A stretch of DNA of 64,000 nt from Arenibacter troitsensis (lineage in GTDB: Bacteria; Bacteroidota; Bacteroidia; Flavobacteriales; Flavobacteriaceae), in contig NZ_FXAO01000003.1 of assembly GCF_900177645.1 (NCBI RefSeq), positions 470,100 through 534,099 on the forward strand, read 5' to 3'. The position numbers were made by a program, and so were the translations under genes. The notes beneath the pieces were generated by a model. The model had not been told where the DNA came from, ran no database searches, and saw only the letters and a list, made by a program, of their open reading frames with translations. Position 1 is the first letter of the stretch. Every line of letters begins with the position of its first letter. Positions 51,289 through 60,831 of the stretch are shown here, in pieces.

Positions 51289-52031
51289 TTGGAAGCTGTT
51301 ACTGAAATATCTTTCAACTCTATTTTTGAGAGTAATTTCAATTTGTCTTTTTCATAAAGAACATCCACGTCGTAGAATGCACTGTCCCCTAAAGAGGCGG
51401 CATAATTTTCATAATCAACAAAACGGATACCTCCATGATAGCGCTCATTATATGCTGCCCTAAAACGGATTCCACCTCCATCCACATAAAACTTGTACGC
51501 TAGGTAATCGGGCTTAAAGGTTTCCTTATTAAACCAATACAGGTAAATATCTTCATAATCCTTTCCTCCACCTTTCTGATCAAAAGTTACTTTTACCTTA
51601 TAATACTCCTTGTCCCTTACTGTAACTTCCCCCAATAACTCCTTATTGACAGCAGGATCGTTCAGACCGTATGGCAAGTAGGCAAAGTAATGCACGGAAT
51701 TCACGGAATTTGCATATAAATTGGCAATGGAGTCCTTTAGTGGCACCAAACTATCGTTAATAAATCGACTAAAACCTCGGCTAACTTTTACATCCACTAC
51801 CTTTGTGGAGTCGGTTAATTTAATACGTTTTAAAATTCTTTTTCCGTCTTGCCATTCAGCAGCATATTCATAATCCCTGAATTTATAGTATAAATCATTG
51901 GTTTTATACTGCTCCCCTCCACTTACCAAAATGGACTTATCCACTATTTCTTGGGCGGAAAGGGTGGTTCGCGCTTGTTCCTTGCACGAAAAAATAAAAA
52001 TAACAAGCGTTAATAGGGTTACTACTCTCAT
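51285..52031 (-). CDS. DUF6503-type lipoprotein
   Basis: 248 residues, lipobox IFSC (Cys16). Sequence follows the DUF6503 pattern: SAQEIVDKSILVSGGEQY, FRDYEYAAEWQDGKRI, HYFAYLPYGLNDPAVNK and IYLYWFNKETFKPDYLAYKFYVDGGG. Probably a lipid- or ligand-binding LolA/LolB-like fold, by inference from strand spacing. Function unknown. Confidence 0.7.
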   Translation of the reverse strand: MRVVTLLTLVIFIFSCKEQARTTLSAQEIVDKSILVSGGEQYKTNDLYYKFRDYEYAAEWQDGKRILKRIKLTDSTKVVDVKVSRGFSRFINDSLVPLKDSIANLYANSVNSVHYFAYLPYGLNDPAVNKELLGEVTVRDKEYYKVKVTFDQKGGGKDYEDIYLYWFNKETFKPDYLAYKFYVDGGGIRFRAAYNERYHGGIRFVDYENYAASLGDSAFYDVDVLYEKDKLKLLSKIELKDISVTASN

Positions 52032-52130
52032 TCAATAACTTTTCATATTAATCGCACAGTTGGCACATTCATTACAAAAAAAACATAGTTATATTCAAAA
52101 AAATTGGCAGGATCTATACTTATGCCCTAA

Positions 52131-52160
52131 TTGCCAATCGGATAATTGTTTCTATTTTTG
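52131..52160 (+). promoter_or_regulatory. Promoter of smpB
   Basis: TTG (52131-52133), a 19-nt spacer and TATTTTTG (52153-52160), an exact fit to the Bacteroidota pattern. The start codon is at 52169, so transcription would begin only a few nt before it. Confidence 0.7.
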
Positions 52161-52168
52161 TCAAACAT

Positions 52169-52630
52169 ATGCAGAAAAAAATAAATATAAAGAACAAAAG
52201 GGCCCGATTCGATTACGAGTTGCTGGATACCTATACGGCAGGTATTGTATTGTCTGGTACCGAAATTAAATCTATCCGGGAAAGCAAGGCTTCCATCTCG
52301 GAAAGCTTTTGTGAATTTAATGATCTGGGAGAGTTGTTTGTTATTAATATGCAGGTAGACGAATATTCCCATGGAACGCATTATAACCATAAACCGAAAG
52401 CAGAGCGAAAACTTTTGCTCAACCGAGGTGAACTGAAAAAACTGGAAAAAGAAGTAAAAAACTCAGGTTTAACCATCATTCCCTTAAATCTTTTTTTGAA
52501 CGAAAGGGGCTTGGCCAAGATGAACATCGCTTTGGCAAGAGGTAAAAAACTATATGACAAGCGAGAAACTATCAAGGATCGTGACAACAAGAAAAACCTG
52601 GATAGAATCAAGAAAAGCTTCAACAATTAG
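52169..52630 (+). CDS. smpB: SsrA-binding protein SmpB
   Basis: 153 residues, normal length. Binds tmRNA and delivers it to stalled ribosomes. Motifs: [55 protein letters not shown] and [33 protein letters not shown]. The start is fixed by the family N-terminus. Predicted to be nearly leaderless. Confidence 0.97.
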   Translation: MQKKINIKNKRARFDYELLDTYTAGIVLSGTEIKSIRESKASISESFCEFNDLGELFVINMQVDEYSHGTHYNHKPKAERKLLLNRGELKKLEKEVKNSGLTIIPLNLFLNERGLAKMNIALARGKKLYDKRETIKDRDNKKNLDRIKKSFNN

Positions 52631-52638
52631 GATTTCCC

Positions 52639-53280
52639 TTAATTTTTGTCCTCCAATAAAGGCACAAATCTAAAGGATCCCAATTCCTTTTTCTCAAATT
52701 CTTTGGCAGACTTTCTAACAAACAATGTCATAATTTGCTCGTCTGTCCCTACCGGTATAACCAACCTACCCCCTACCTTAAGTTGGGCCAGTAAAGGATT
52801 TGGCACAAAAGGCGCCCCAGCGGTTACTATAATACTATCAAATGGCGCCTCTTCCGGCAATCCTTTATACCCATCTCCAAATATTACTTTTTTGGGTCTA
52901 TAGCCCATTTTTTTAAAAAAAAGATTGGTCTTTTTAAAGAGCTCCAACTGTCGCTCAATGGTATATACCCTTGCCTTTAATTTTAGCAATACTGCGGTTT
53001 GATAACCACTTCCAGTTCCTATTTCCAAAATCTTATGATTGGGCTGCACTTGTAAAAGTTCGGATTGAAAAGCTACCGTATAGGGTTGGGAAATAGTTTG
53101 GTCCGCACCAATAGGAAAAGCCTTATCCTGGTACGCATGGTCTTCAAAACTACTATCTAGAAATAGGTGTCTCGGAACTGCCCGGATGGCCTCTAGAACG
53201 GAATTGTCCATAATTCCCTTCCCGGAAAGGATGTCCGCCAATTTGTTGCGCATCCCCCTATGTTTTAGTGTATCTTTCAA
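52639..53280 (-). CDS. pcm: Protein-L-isoaspartate O-methyltransferase
   Basis: 213 residues. Methylates isoaspartyl residues in damaged proteins using SAM. Motifs: RHLFLDSSFEDHAYQDKAFPIGADQTISQPYTVAFQ, EIGTGSGYQTAVLLKL (SAM site), FGDGYKGLPEEAPFDSIIVTAGAPFVPNPLLAQLKVGGRLVIPVG. Converges on smpB with 8 nt between stops. Confidence 0.94.
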   Translation of the reverse strand: MKDTLKHRGMRNKLADILSGKGIMDNSVLEAIRAVPRHLFLDSSFEDHAYQDKAFPIGADQTISQPYTVAFQSELLQVQPNHKILEIGTGSGYQTAVLLKLKARVYTIERQLELFKKTNLFFKKMGYRPKKVIFGDGYKGLPEEAPFDSIIVTAGAPFVPNPLLAQLKVGGRLVIPVGTDEQIMTLFVRKSAKEFEKKELGSFRFVPLLEDKN

Positions 53281-53490
53281 TTGTTTGGTTTTGGTGGGTA
53301 AAGTTAAAAAACGAAAATCTTAAAATAAAGAAATCATAAAATTTACCCACTGCAATCTAATCTATTCTTTCCTGCGAAGGTAAATTTAACCTAGATTTCT
53401 TTAGTTCCAAAAACCCTTATTGAATTATCTTCAACAATTATTTGCATCCCATTTTCCAACATTGCATTGTTGACAAAAAAGATGGTCCTT

Positions 53491-53504
53491 AAAACTTAAG
53501 TTTT
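53491..53504. promoter_or_regulatory. 14-bp perfect palindrome upstream of the Gfo/Idh gene
   Basis: AAAACTTAAGTTTT, self-complementary, nested in an imperfect outer repeat (GGTCCTTAAAA / TTTTTTAAGACC). It lies 57 nt before the next start. Could be an operator or a terminator-like hairpin. Confidence 0.35.
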
Positions 53505-53561
53505 GTTTTTTAAGACCCTAAACTTGCAAACTATCCTTATTTTTGAGGAAAATAAATACAT

Positions 53562-54530
53562 ATGCTTAATGTTGGCGTCCTAGGAGCAGGACATTTAGGA
53601 AAAATTCATCTAAGATTACTGAATGAGTCCCAAAAATATAATTTGGTTGGTTTTTACGATCCCGATGTCATTAACGGCAAAAAAGTGGAAGCCGAATTCG
53701 GCTACACTTTTTTCGACAACATAAATAAACTAATAGATGCCGTAGATGTAGTGGACATAGTTACCCCTACCCTTTCCCATTTCGATTGCGCCAAAAAGGC
53801 CATGGAAAAAGGAAAACATGTTTTTATTGAAAAGCCTATTACCAATACCCTGCAAGAAGCCGAAGAACTGTTGCATTTGGAAAAAAAACAACAAGTAAAG
53901 GGACAGGTAGGCCATGTGGAAAGATTCAATCCCGCTTTTATGGCCGTCAAGGAAAATATTAATAATCCCATGTTTATTGAGACCCATAGGTTGGCAGAAT
54001 TTAATCCAAGGGGGACGGATGTACCTGTTGTTTTGGATTTGATGATCCATGATATTGATGCCATCCTTAGCGTGGTAAAATCCAAGGTTAAACAAATTAA
54101 TGCCAGTGGGGTTTCGGTTATTAGCAACTCACCAGATATTGCCAATGCCAGAATAGAATTTGAAAACGGCTGCGTGGCCAACCTAACGGCAAGTAGAATT
54201 TCCCTGAAAAACATGAGAAAGTCTCGTTTTTTCCAAAAAGACGCCTATATCGCTGTGGATTTTTTGGAGAAAAAAGTTGAAGTGGTCAAAATGAAAGACG
54301 CCCCTGAAAAACCAGGCGATTTTGACATGATATTACAAAATGCTGAAGGAATAAAGAAACAGATCTATTTTGAAAATCCAGATATAGCTGTCAACAATGC
54401 TATACTGGACGAGTTGGAGACCTTTGCAGATGCTATAAACAACAACACCGTCCCCGTGGTAACCCTGGAACAAGGTACACAGGCCTTAAAGGTTGCCTTG
54501 GAAGTCATTGCGTCCTTCCAAAGGAAATAA
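53562..54530 (+). CDS. Gfo/Idh/MocA family oxidoreductase
   Basis: 322 residues. N-terminal NAD(P) Rossmann motif VGVLGAGHLGKIHLRLL, EKPIT catalytic-Lys region (HVFIEKPITNTLQEAEELL), then HVERFNPAF and DLMIHDIDAIL in the substrate domain. Acts on a sugar or related polyol/cyclic substrate; which one is not visible. First gene of a long plus-strand run up to 59909. Confidence 0.9.
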   Translation: MLNVGVLGAGHLGKIHLRLLNESQKYNLVGFYDPDVINGKKVEAEFGYTFFDNINKLIDAVDVVDIVTPTLSHFDCAKKAMEKGKHVFIEKPITNTLQEAEELLHLEKKQQVKGQVGHVERFNPAFMAVKENINNPMFIETHRLAEFNPRGTDVPVVLDLMIHDIDAILSVVKSKVKQINASGVSVISNSPDIANARIEFENGCVANLTASRISLKNMRKSRFFQKDAYIAVDFLEKKVEVVKMKDAPEKPGDFDMILQNAEGIKKQIYFENPDIAVNNAILDELETFADAINNNTVPVVTLEQGTQALKVALEVIASFQRK

Positions 54531-54605
54531 GCGATAGTTTTTATATTTTTCCTTGTAGACAAAGGCATGAACTATTAGAATAAAATTCCAAGTAAACGCA
54601 TTCAT

Positions 54606-55493
54606 ATGAAAAATATAGCAGTCATAGGGGCAGGAACAATGGGTAATGGTATTGCCCATGTAATTGCTCAAAATGGATTCAAGACCAACCTTATCGATAT
54701 TTCACAGGAAGCCCTGGACAAGGGCCTTATCACCATCGAAAAAAATCTCGACAGAATGGTGGCCAAGGAACTTATCTCGGAAATGGACAAGAAATCCGCC
54801 TTGGGAAACATTACTCCCTACACCAACCTGGCAGACGGAATCAAGAAGGTCGACTTGGTAATTGAGGCCGCAACGGAAAATACGGCCCTTAAATTAAAAA
54901 TCTTCGGGGAATTGGATGAATTGTGCCAACCTACCACCATTTTGGCAACCAACACCTCCTCTATTTCCATTACCCAGATTGCAGCGGCCACCAAAAGGGC
55001 GGATAAGGTTATTGGAATGCACTTTATGAATCCCGTACCCATAATGCAATTGGTAGAGATAATTAGAGGCTATAACACTTCTGATGAAGTTACGGATACC
55101 ATTATGAATCTTTCCACAAGACTCGGAAAAACACCAACGGAAGTCAATGACTACCCTGGTTTTGTTGCCAATCGAATATTGATGCCCATGATCAATGAAG
55201 CAATAGAAACGCTGTACAATAGAGTTGCCGGGGTTAACGAGATCGACACGGTAATGAAATTAGGGATGGCCCACCCCATGGGCCCATTACAACTGGCGGA
55301 TTTTATTGGACTGGATGTTTGTTTGTCCATTTTAAATGTTATGTACGACGGATTTAAGAACCCAAAATATGCACCATGCCCATTACTGGTAAATATGGTA
55401 ACCGCCGGAAAATTGGGGGTTAAATCAGGGGAAGGCTTTTACGATTATTCCGAATCCCGAAAGGCCGAAATGGTTTCCAAACAATTTAAATAG
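54606..55493 (+). CDS. 3-hydroxybutyryl-CoA dehydrogenase
   Basis: 295 residues. NAD-binding AVIGAGTMGNGIAHVIAQNG, substrate/catalytic region VIEAATENTALKLKIFGEL, TNTSSISITQIAAATKRADKVIGMHFMNPVPIMQLVEIIRG (catalytic His of GMHFMNP) and DYPGFVANRILMPMINEAI. It oxidises or reduces 3-hydroxybutyryl-CoA in fatty-acid or butanoate metabolism. It lies 75 nt after the Gfo/Idh gene. Confidence 0.94.
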   Translation: MKNIAVIGAGTMGNGIAHVIAQNGFKTNLIDISQEALDKGLITIEKNLDRMVAKELISEMDKKSALGNITPYTNLADGIKKVDLVIEAATENTALKLKIFGELDELCQPTTILATNTSSISITQIAAATKRADKVIGMHFMNPVPIMQLVEIIRGYNTSDEVTDTIMNLSTRLGKTPTEVNDYPGFVANRILMPMINEAIETLYNRVAGVNEIDTVMKLGMAHPMGPLQLADFIGLDVCLSILNVMYDGFKNPKYAPCPLLVNMVTAGKLGVKSGEGFYDYSESRKAEMVSKQFK

Positions 55494-55574
55494 CAATCCA
55501 TTGCACGCGTCAACTTCAATTACAACTTTGATGTTGCACAAGAACCTTGTTTTGATTAAAAAAGATAAAATTAA

Positions 55575-56228
55575 ATGTCCATTAAAGATAATTTAAAAGC
55601 AATCAAGGAATCCATTCCTTCCCACGTCACACTTGTCGCCGTTTCCAAAACCAAACCTATTGCCGATATCGAGGAAGCCTACGCGGCCGGGCAACGGGTT
55701 TTTGGTGAAAATAAAATCCAGGAAATGACGGCGAAGCAAGAAGTTCTTCCCAAGGATATTGAGTGGCATATGATAGGACATATACAGCGCAACAAAGTGA
55801 AGTATATGGCAGAATACGTGGCCCTGATCCATGGAGTTGACAGCCTAAAACTATTGAAGGAAATAAACAAACAAGCCAAAAAACATAATAGGGTTATCCC
55901 CTGCCTATTGCAAATCCATATTGCAGAGGAAGACACCAAGTTTGGTTTTGACGAGAACGAACTGAGCGAATTGATAGCCTCAAGTGATATTAAGCAACTT
56001 ACCAACATAAAGATAGTTGGACTAATGGGCATGGCCACGTTTACAGATAATAACCAGCAAATTAGGAAGGAATTTAAACAACTAAAAAGCTTGTTTGAAA
56101 AAACCAAATCAAGCTTCCCCGACCTTTCGCAATTATCCATGGGAATGAGCGGCGATTATAAGATTGCAATAGAGGAAGGCAGCACTATGATACGAGTGGG
56201 AAGTAGCATTTTTGGTTCCAGAAATTAG
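55575..56228 (+). CDS. YggS-family pyridoxal phosphate homeostasis protein
   Basis: 217 residues, one PLP-binding TIM-barrel domain. Motifs: VTLVAVSKTKPIADIEEAY (PLP lysine of SKTK), FGENKIQEM, WHMIGHIQRNKVKY, IHGVDSLKLLKEIN, GLMGMATFTD and LSMGMSGDYKIAIEEGSTMIRVGSSIFG. Balances free PLP; no catalytic activity known in the family. Confidence 0.95.
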   Translation: MSIKDNLKAIKESIPSHVTLVAVSKTKPIADIEEAYAAGQRVFGENKIQEMTAKQEVLPKDIEWHMIGHIQRNKVKYMAEYVALIHGVDSLKLLKEINKQAKKHNRVIPCLLQIHIAEEDTKFGFDENELSELIASSDIKQLTNIKIVGLMGMATFTDNNQQIRKEFKQLKSLFEKTKSSFPDLSQLSMGMSGDYKIAIEEGSTMIRVGSSIFGSRN

Positions 56229-56299
56229 CACGCTACCTTGCTGTTTCTTTGACTGGAGAATACGTATCTTTGTTTAGTAATCTGAATTAGAAATTTTAC

Positions 56300-57664
56300 A
56301 TGTACGTCATATTAGATATTGAAACCACAGGAGGAAAATACAATGAAGAGGGGGTTACGGAAATTGCTATCCACAAATTTGACGGGCATAAAGTAGTAGA
56401 CCAGTTCATAAGCTTGGTAAACCCTGAAAAGGAAATCCAACCCTTTGTGGTTAATCTTACCGGCATCAACAACAACATGCTTCGCACTGCTCCAAAATTC
56501 TACGAAGTAGCCAAACGCATCGTAGAAATAACGGAAGATGCCGTAATTGTGGCCCATAACGCCCAATTCGACTATAGGATTTTGAGAACCGAATTTAGGA
56601 GGTTGGGGTTTAATTTTGAACGCAAAACCCTCTGTACCGTTGAATTGGCCAAACAATTATTGCCGGATGCCGAATCTTATAGTCTAGGCAAACTGGTGCG
56701 GTCCTTGGGAATTCCTGTAAGTGATCGCCATAGAGCCAACGGCGATGCACTTGCCACCCTACAACTATTTAAACTTTTACTTTCAAAAGACCTGGATAAA
56801 AGCATTTTCAAGAGCGTTTTAAGAACAGAGACCCAAGGGGAACTATCACCAAGACAACTGGATATGGTAGATGAATTGCCTTCGGAAACAGGGGTCTACT
56901 ACATGCACAATAAGGATGGCGATATTATTTTGTTGGGAAAAAGTAGCAACATTAAAAAAAGGGTCAATCAGCATTTTACCAATAATAGTCCAAAGGCCAG
57001 AAGAATTCAGAAAGAAACCAAAAGGGTCTCTTATGAAAAAACGGGCAATGAATTGGCTGCCTTATTAAAAGAGAATGCGGAATTATTGAGGAACAGACCT
57101 AAGTACAACACCCACTATAAGAAAAGACTGTTTAACCATGCAGTTTACCAATCCAAGAACCAGAACGGCTATATCACCTTGACTGCAGAGGCAATAAATC
57201 CTAAAAAAAGAGCCGTAACGACCTTTAACAGCTTACAGGGCGCCGAGAATTTTTTGCACAGCATAAGGGAAGAATTTCAATTGTGCAATAAAATAAATGG
57301 ACTATCACAGGCAAAACTGCATTGTTCCCATTATGAGGACAATAGTTGCCTTGGTGGGTGTATAAATCAAGAGCCTGTGGAAGACTATAATGGAAGGGTA
57401 ATCCAAGCCATTGACAAGTACAGTTTGTCCAACAAGAGTATTCTTATCATGGATAAAGGAAGGGAAATTGGGGAGCGTTGTGGAATTGAGATCAAAGATG
57501 GTGTTTTTAAAGGCTTTGGCTATTTTAATTTAAACCATCAAATCAATAATATTCATATCTTGGAATCCATTATAACACCTATGGAAGGAAATGAAAACAC
57601 GACCCACATCATTTCATCCTATCTCAGAAAAAAAAAGGTGTTGAAAATCATAGAACTAAAATAG
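56300..57664 (+). CDS. DnaQ-type exonuclease fused to a GIY-YIG domain
   Basis: 454 residues. Residues about 1-170: DEDDh 3'-5' exonuclease (ILDIETTGG, VNLTGINNNML, AHNAQFDYRILRTEF, HRANGDALATL). Residues about 190-270: GIY-YIG nuclease of the UvrC/Cho type, ETGVYYMHNKDGDIILLGKSSNIKKRV, and a glutamate in NELAALLKENAELL. The C-terminal part has a Cys-rich segment (CSHYEDNSCLGGC). The YIG tyrosine reads LLG here, so nuclease activity of this domain may be weak. Likely a DNA repair nuclease. Confidence 0.88.
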   Translation: MYVILDIETTGGKYNEEGVTEIAIHKFDGHKVVDQFISLVNPEKEIQPFVVNLTGINNNMLRTAPKFYEVAKRIVEITEDAVIVAHNAQFDYRILRTEFRRLGFNFERKTLCTVELAKQLLPDAESYSLGKLVRSLGIPVSDRHRANGDALATLQLFKLLLSKDLDKSIFKSVLRTETQGELSPRQLDMVDELPSETGVYYMHNKDGDIILLGKSSNIKKRVNQHFTNNSPKARRIQKETKRVSYEKTGNELAALLKENAELLRNRPKYNTHYKKRLFNHAVYQSKNQNGYITLTAEAINPKKRAVTTFNSLQGAENFLHSIREEFQLCNKINGLSQAKLHCSHYEDNSCLGGCINQEPVEDYNGRVIQAIDKYSLSNKSILIMDKGREIGERCGIEIKDGVFKGFGYFNLNHQINNIHILESIITPMEGNENTTHIISSYLRKKKVLKIIELK

Positions 57665-57670
57665 TAGACT

Positions 57671-58498
57671 TTGAAAATTAAGAAAGGTTGGAAACAAAAG
57701 ATCCATGAAGTAATCTACGGGACCCATACCCCTGCAGGAAGACTTTTTGATATCATACTACTTGCGGTAATCGTCTATAGTGTCATCATTGTCATGTTGG
57801 AGAGCATACCTTCGTTTGACGAAAAACACCATAAATTTCTGAACTATTCCGAATGGGTGGTGACCATTCTATTTTCTATAGAATACATTTTAAGGATAAT
57901 TTCCATCAACCGACCTAAAAAATATATCTTTAGCTTTTTTGGATTAGTCGATTTTTTATCCACTATCCCAAAATACCTTTCCCTATTCTTTGTAGGTTCC
58001 CAATATCTAACTGCCTTTAGAATTTTAAGACTATTAAGGGTATTCCGAATATTAAAACTAGTACGCTTTGTAGGGGAGTCGAACAATCTAGTGAGGTCTA
58101 TCCATGCCAGTAGAACCAAAATATTCGTTTTTGTTTTCTTTATCATCATTATATCCGTTTTATTGGGAACGGTGATGTATATTGTTGAAGGCCCTACCCA
58201 TGGATTCACCAGTATACCCCATAGTGTTTATTGGACCATTGTTACCCTAACCACGGTAGGTTATGGGGATATCTCCCCGGAAACCCCTTTGGGGCAGTTT
58301 ATCGCCACCGTAATCATGATTATTGGCTATGGTGTAATAGCGGTGCCCACCGGGATCGTTTCTGCTGAATATGCGGCTGGCTTGACCAACAAAAAAAATA
58401 TCCCCCCTGGTAGAACCTGTCCTGATTGCGGTACTGAAATTATGCGTATTGATGCCCATTACTGTAGGGAATGTGGACATAGATTAAGTGATGATTAA
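57671..58498 (+). CDS. Voltage-gated potassium-type channel with C-terminal zinc ribbon
   Basis: 275 residues, TTG start. Six membrane segments: S1 about 26-46, S4 with spaced arginines (FRILRLLRVFRILKLVRF), pore helix and filter TVGYGD, then S6. The last 25 residues carry CPDCGTEIMRIDAHYCRECG, a zinc-ribbon pattern. Conducts K+ across the inner membrane. Overlaps the miaA start by one nucleotide at the stop, so co-translated with it. Confidence 0.9.
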   Translation: MKIKKGWKQKIHEVIYGTHTPAGRLFDIILLAVIVYSVIIVMLESIPSFDEKHHKFLNYSEWVVTILFSIEYILRIISINRPKKYIFSFFGLVDFLSTIPKYLSLFFVGSQYLTAFRILRLLRVFRILKLVRFVGESNNLVRSIHASRTKIFVFVFFIIIISVLLGTVMYIVEGPTHGFTSIPHSVYWTIVTLTTVGYGDISPETPLGQFIATVIMIIGYGVIAVPTGIVSAEYAAGLTNKKNIPPGRTCPDCGTEIMRIDAHYCRECGHRLSDD

Positions 58499-59412
58499 TG
58501 AATAAAAATAATCTTATTTCCATTGTAGGACCCACTGCGATAGGTAAGACCACCTTGGCCATTGCCATAGCCAAACATTATAAAACAGAGATTATTTCTG
58601 CCGATTCCCGACAGTTTTACAAAGAAATGTCTATTGGGACGGCAGTACCCTCCCCGGAAGAATTGGCCAGTGTTCCACATCATTTTATTCAGCACAAAAG
58701 CATTTTTGAAGAATATACCGTAGGGGATTTTGAAAGGGAAGCCATAGAAAAACTGGCAAAACTCTTTGAGGATAACGACATTGTAGTTATGGTAGGCGGA
58801 AGTGGCCTATACGTTGACGCCATCAAGGACGGACTGGATAATTTCCCCCCAATAGATCCTGAAATCCGGGAAACACTGAACCAAACCTTGAAAACCGAAG
58901 GCATTTTAAGCCTTCAGGAGCGACTCAAAATTCTGGACATGGATTATTACCATCAAGTAGACCTTAATAATCCACATAGGCTTATTAGAGCCCTAGAGGT
59001 GTGTATTGGCTCAGGTCTCCCCTACACCTCTTTCCTAAAACAAAAAAAAACCAAAAGGAATTTCAGTACCATTACCATAGCCATAAATGCCGAAAGGGAG
59101 ATCATCTATGACCGTATAAACCAAAGAGTGGATATAATGATGGAACAGGGCCTTTTGGAAGAGGCATTGTCCCTAAAGGAACAACAATCCCTTAATGCAT
59201 TGCAAACCGTAGGTTACAGAGAATTATTTAATTACTTTAAGGGGGGCTTTGACCTGGATACTGCTATTGCCGAAATAAAGAAAAACACCAGAAGGTTTGC
59301 AAAAAGGCAATTGACATGGTTGCGGAAAAAAGAGGATATTATTTGGGTTGATTATAACTACGACTTAAACGGTGTTTTGAGGAGAATAGAACAAGAATGC
59401 AATAGACAATGA
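58498..59412 (+). CDS. miaA: tRNA dimethylallyltransferase
   Basis: 304 residues. Adds dimethylallyl to A37 of tRNAs reading U-first codons. P-loop GPTAIGKTTLAIA, SADSRQFYKEMSIGTA, GGSGLYVDAIKDGLDNFP, DLNNPHRLIRALEV and QTVGYRELFNYFKG. It shares an overlapping start with the channel gene and an ATGA overlap with the gluconate kinase gene. Confidence 0.97.
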   Translation: MNKNNLISIVGPTAIGKTTLAIAIAKHYKTEIISADSRQFYKEMSIGTAVPSPEELASVPHHFIQHKSIFEEYTVGDFEREAIEKLAKLFEDNDIVVMVGGSGLYVDAIKDGLDNFPPIDPEIRETLNQTLKTEGILSLQERLKILDMDYYHQVDLNNPHRLIRALEVCIGSGLPYTSFLKQKKTKRNFSTITIAINAEREIIYDRINQRVDIMMEQGLLEEALSLKEQQSLNALQTVGYRELFNYFKGGFDLDTAIAEIKKNTRRFAKRQLTWLRKKEDIIWVDYNYDLNGVLRRIEQECNRQ

Positions 59413-59909
59413 CTTCAACCAATAAAAACATTCTATTTGTAATCGGGGTTTCCGGTACAGGCAAATCTACCATAGCGAAGTTGTTGGCAGAAAAACTGAA
59501 ATTACCTTTTTTTGATGGTGACGATTATCACTCAGAGGCCAACATAAAAAAAATGTCTAATAAAATCCCTTTGACGGACGAAGATCGGTACGATTGGCTG
59601 GTAACCCTAAACAAATTGGCCGTGAACAATAAAGAAACCGGAGCTGTCATTGTCTGCTCTGCCTTGAAGGAATCCTACAGAAAAATACTGGAAAATAAAA
59701 TTGAAGGTAAGGTAGTTTGGATTTCCCTGGAAAGTTCTTTTGAATTGTTATTGGAACGCCTACAAAAACGAAAAGGACATTTTATGCCTGCCGAATTATT
59801 ACGGTCCCAACTGGACACTTTTGAACCTCCTACCAAGGCCATAAAAATATCGATAGAACCCAGTCCCCAAGAAATTGTGGACCAAATATTAAGAGAATAC
59901 CGGAACTAA
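59409..59909 (+). CDS. Gluconokinase (GntK-like)
   Basis: 166 residues. P-loop VIGVSGTGKSTIAKLLAE, then FFDGDDYHSEANIKKMSNKIPLTDEDRYDWL and ALKESYRKIL, RKGHFMPAELLRSQLDTFEPP, the family signature. Phosphorylates gluconate at carbon 6 in the cytosol. It overlaps miaA by 4 nt (ATGA), so probably translationally coupled. Confidence 0.92.
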   Translation: MTSTNKNILFVIGVSGTGKSTIAKLLAEKLKLPFFDGDDYHSEANIKKMSNKIPLTDEDRYDWLVTLNKLAVNNKETGAVIVCSALKESYRKILENKIEGKVVWISLESSFELLLERLQKRKGHFMPAELLRSQLDTFEPPTKAIKISIEPSPQEIVDQILREYRN

Positions 59910-60068
59910 GCAATAAGTTGTCCCAGGAACAAGCTTTCACAGCGGTAACGAAGTTGACCCAAGAGTTCAGATTCAAAACCAGAGACCACATCCTTTTGTT
60001 CGGGGTTCCTTCCGCCAACACCTTTCAATAAACCTACAGCATTGAAATTTAGTAGATTACAAATAAAA

Positions 60069-60092
60069 AGCACCAAGAAAAATCTTGGTGCT
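60069..60092 (-). terminator. Terminator of the two-component operon
   Basis: On the minus strand a 10-bp stem AGCACCAAGA / TCTTGGTGCT with a TTTT loop and TTTTATTTG tail, 24 nt past the regulator stop. Confidence 0.82.
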
Positions 60093-60116
60093 CTATAAAT
60101 TTTGGATATATGGTGC

Positions 60117-60824
60117 TTAATCATTTTTAACCACCAATCTAAATCCTTCTCCATGGATATTCAATATCTCCACGTTTTCATCTTTTTTAAGATATTTACG
60201 CAATTTGGCAATGTAAACATCCATACTTCGGGAAGTAAAATAATTATCATCCCTCCAAATTTTGGTCAAGGCCAACTCCCTTGGCATTAAATCGTTCTCG
60301 TGCAATGCCAAAAGTCTAAGCAACTCGTTTTCCTTCGGAGAGAGCTTAATGGCTTCCTCATCCTTGTATTTCAAGAACCTAAGCTTGGAATTCAATTGAA
60401 AACCACCAATTGTAAATTCAAATTGTTTACTGTCCGCTAACGAACTGGAAGACTTTCTTTGAATTATAGCTTTAAGTTTCATTAACAGTACTTCCGAATC
60501 GAAAGGCTTGTTCAAATAATCATCCGCACCTGCCTTATATCCTTTAAGGACATCTTCTTTCATCGTCTTGGCAGTAAGAAAAACGATAGGCACGTTCTCG
60601 TTCTTTTCACGAATTTCCTTGGCAAGGGTAAAGCCATCCTTATAAGGCATCATTACATCCAAGATACAGACATCAAAATTGTCCTTCTTAAATTTTTCAA
60701 AACCTTCCATTCCGTTTTTCGCCAATGTAACGTCAAAATCGTTCATTGCCAAGTAATCTTTAAGTACAATTCCAAAATTTGGATCGTCCTCTACGAGTAA
60801 TATTTTCTTATCTACTGTTTCCAT
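60117..60824 (-). CDS. OmpR-type response regulator
   Basis: 235 residues. Receiver with LLVEDDPNFG (D13, D14) and phospho-acceptor CILDVMMP (D55), then a winged-helix trans_reg_C domain (IKLSPKENELLRLLALHENDLMPRELALTKIWRDDNYFTSRSMDVYIAKLRKYLKKDENVEILNIHGEGFRL). It resembles RprY of Bacteroides. Encoded 8 nt after its histidine kinase on the minus strand. Confidence 0.94.
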   Translation of the reverse strand: METVDKKILLVEDDPNFGIVLKDYLAMNDFDVTLAKNGMEGFEKFKKDNFDVCILDVMMPYKDGFTLAKEIREKNENVPIVFLTAKTMKEDVLKGYKAGADDYLNKPFDSEVLLMKLKAIIQRKSSSSLADSKQFEFTIGGFQLNSKLRFLKYKDEEAIKLSPKENELLRLLALHENDLMPRELALTKIWRDDNYFTSRSMDVYIAKLRKYLKKDENVEILNIHGEGFRLVVKND

Positions 60825-60831
60825 TATTGTT

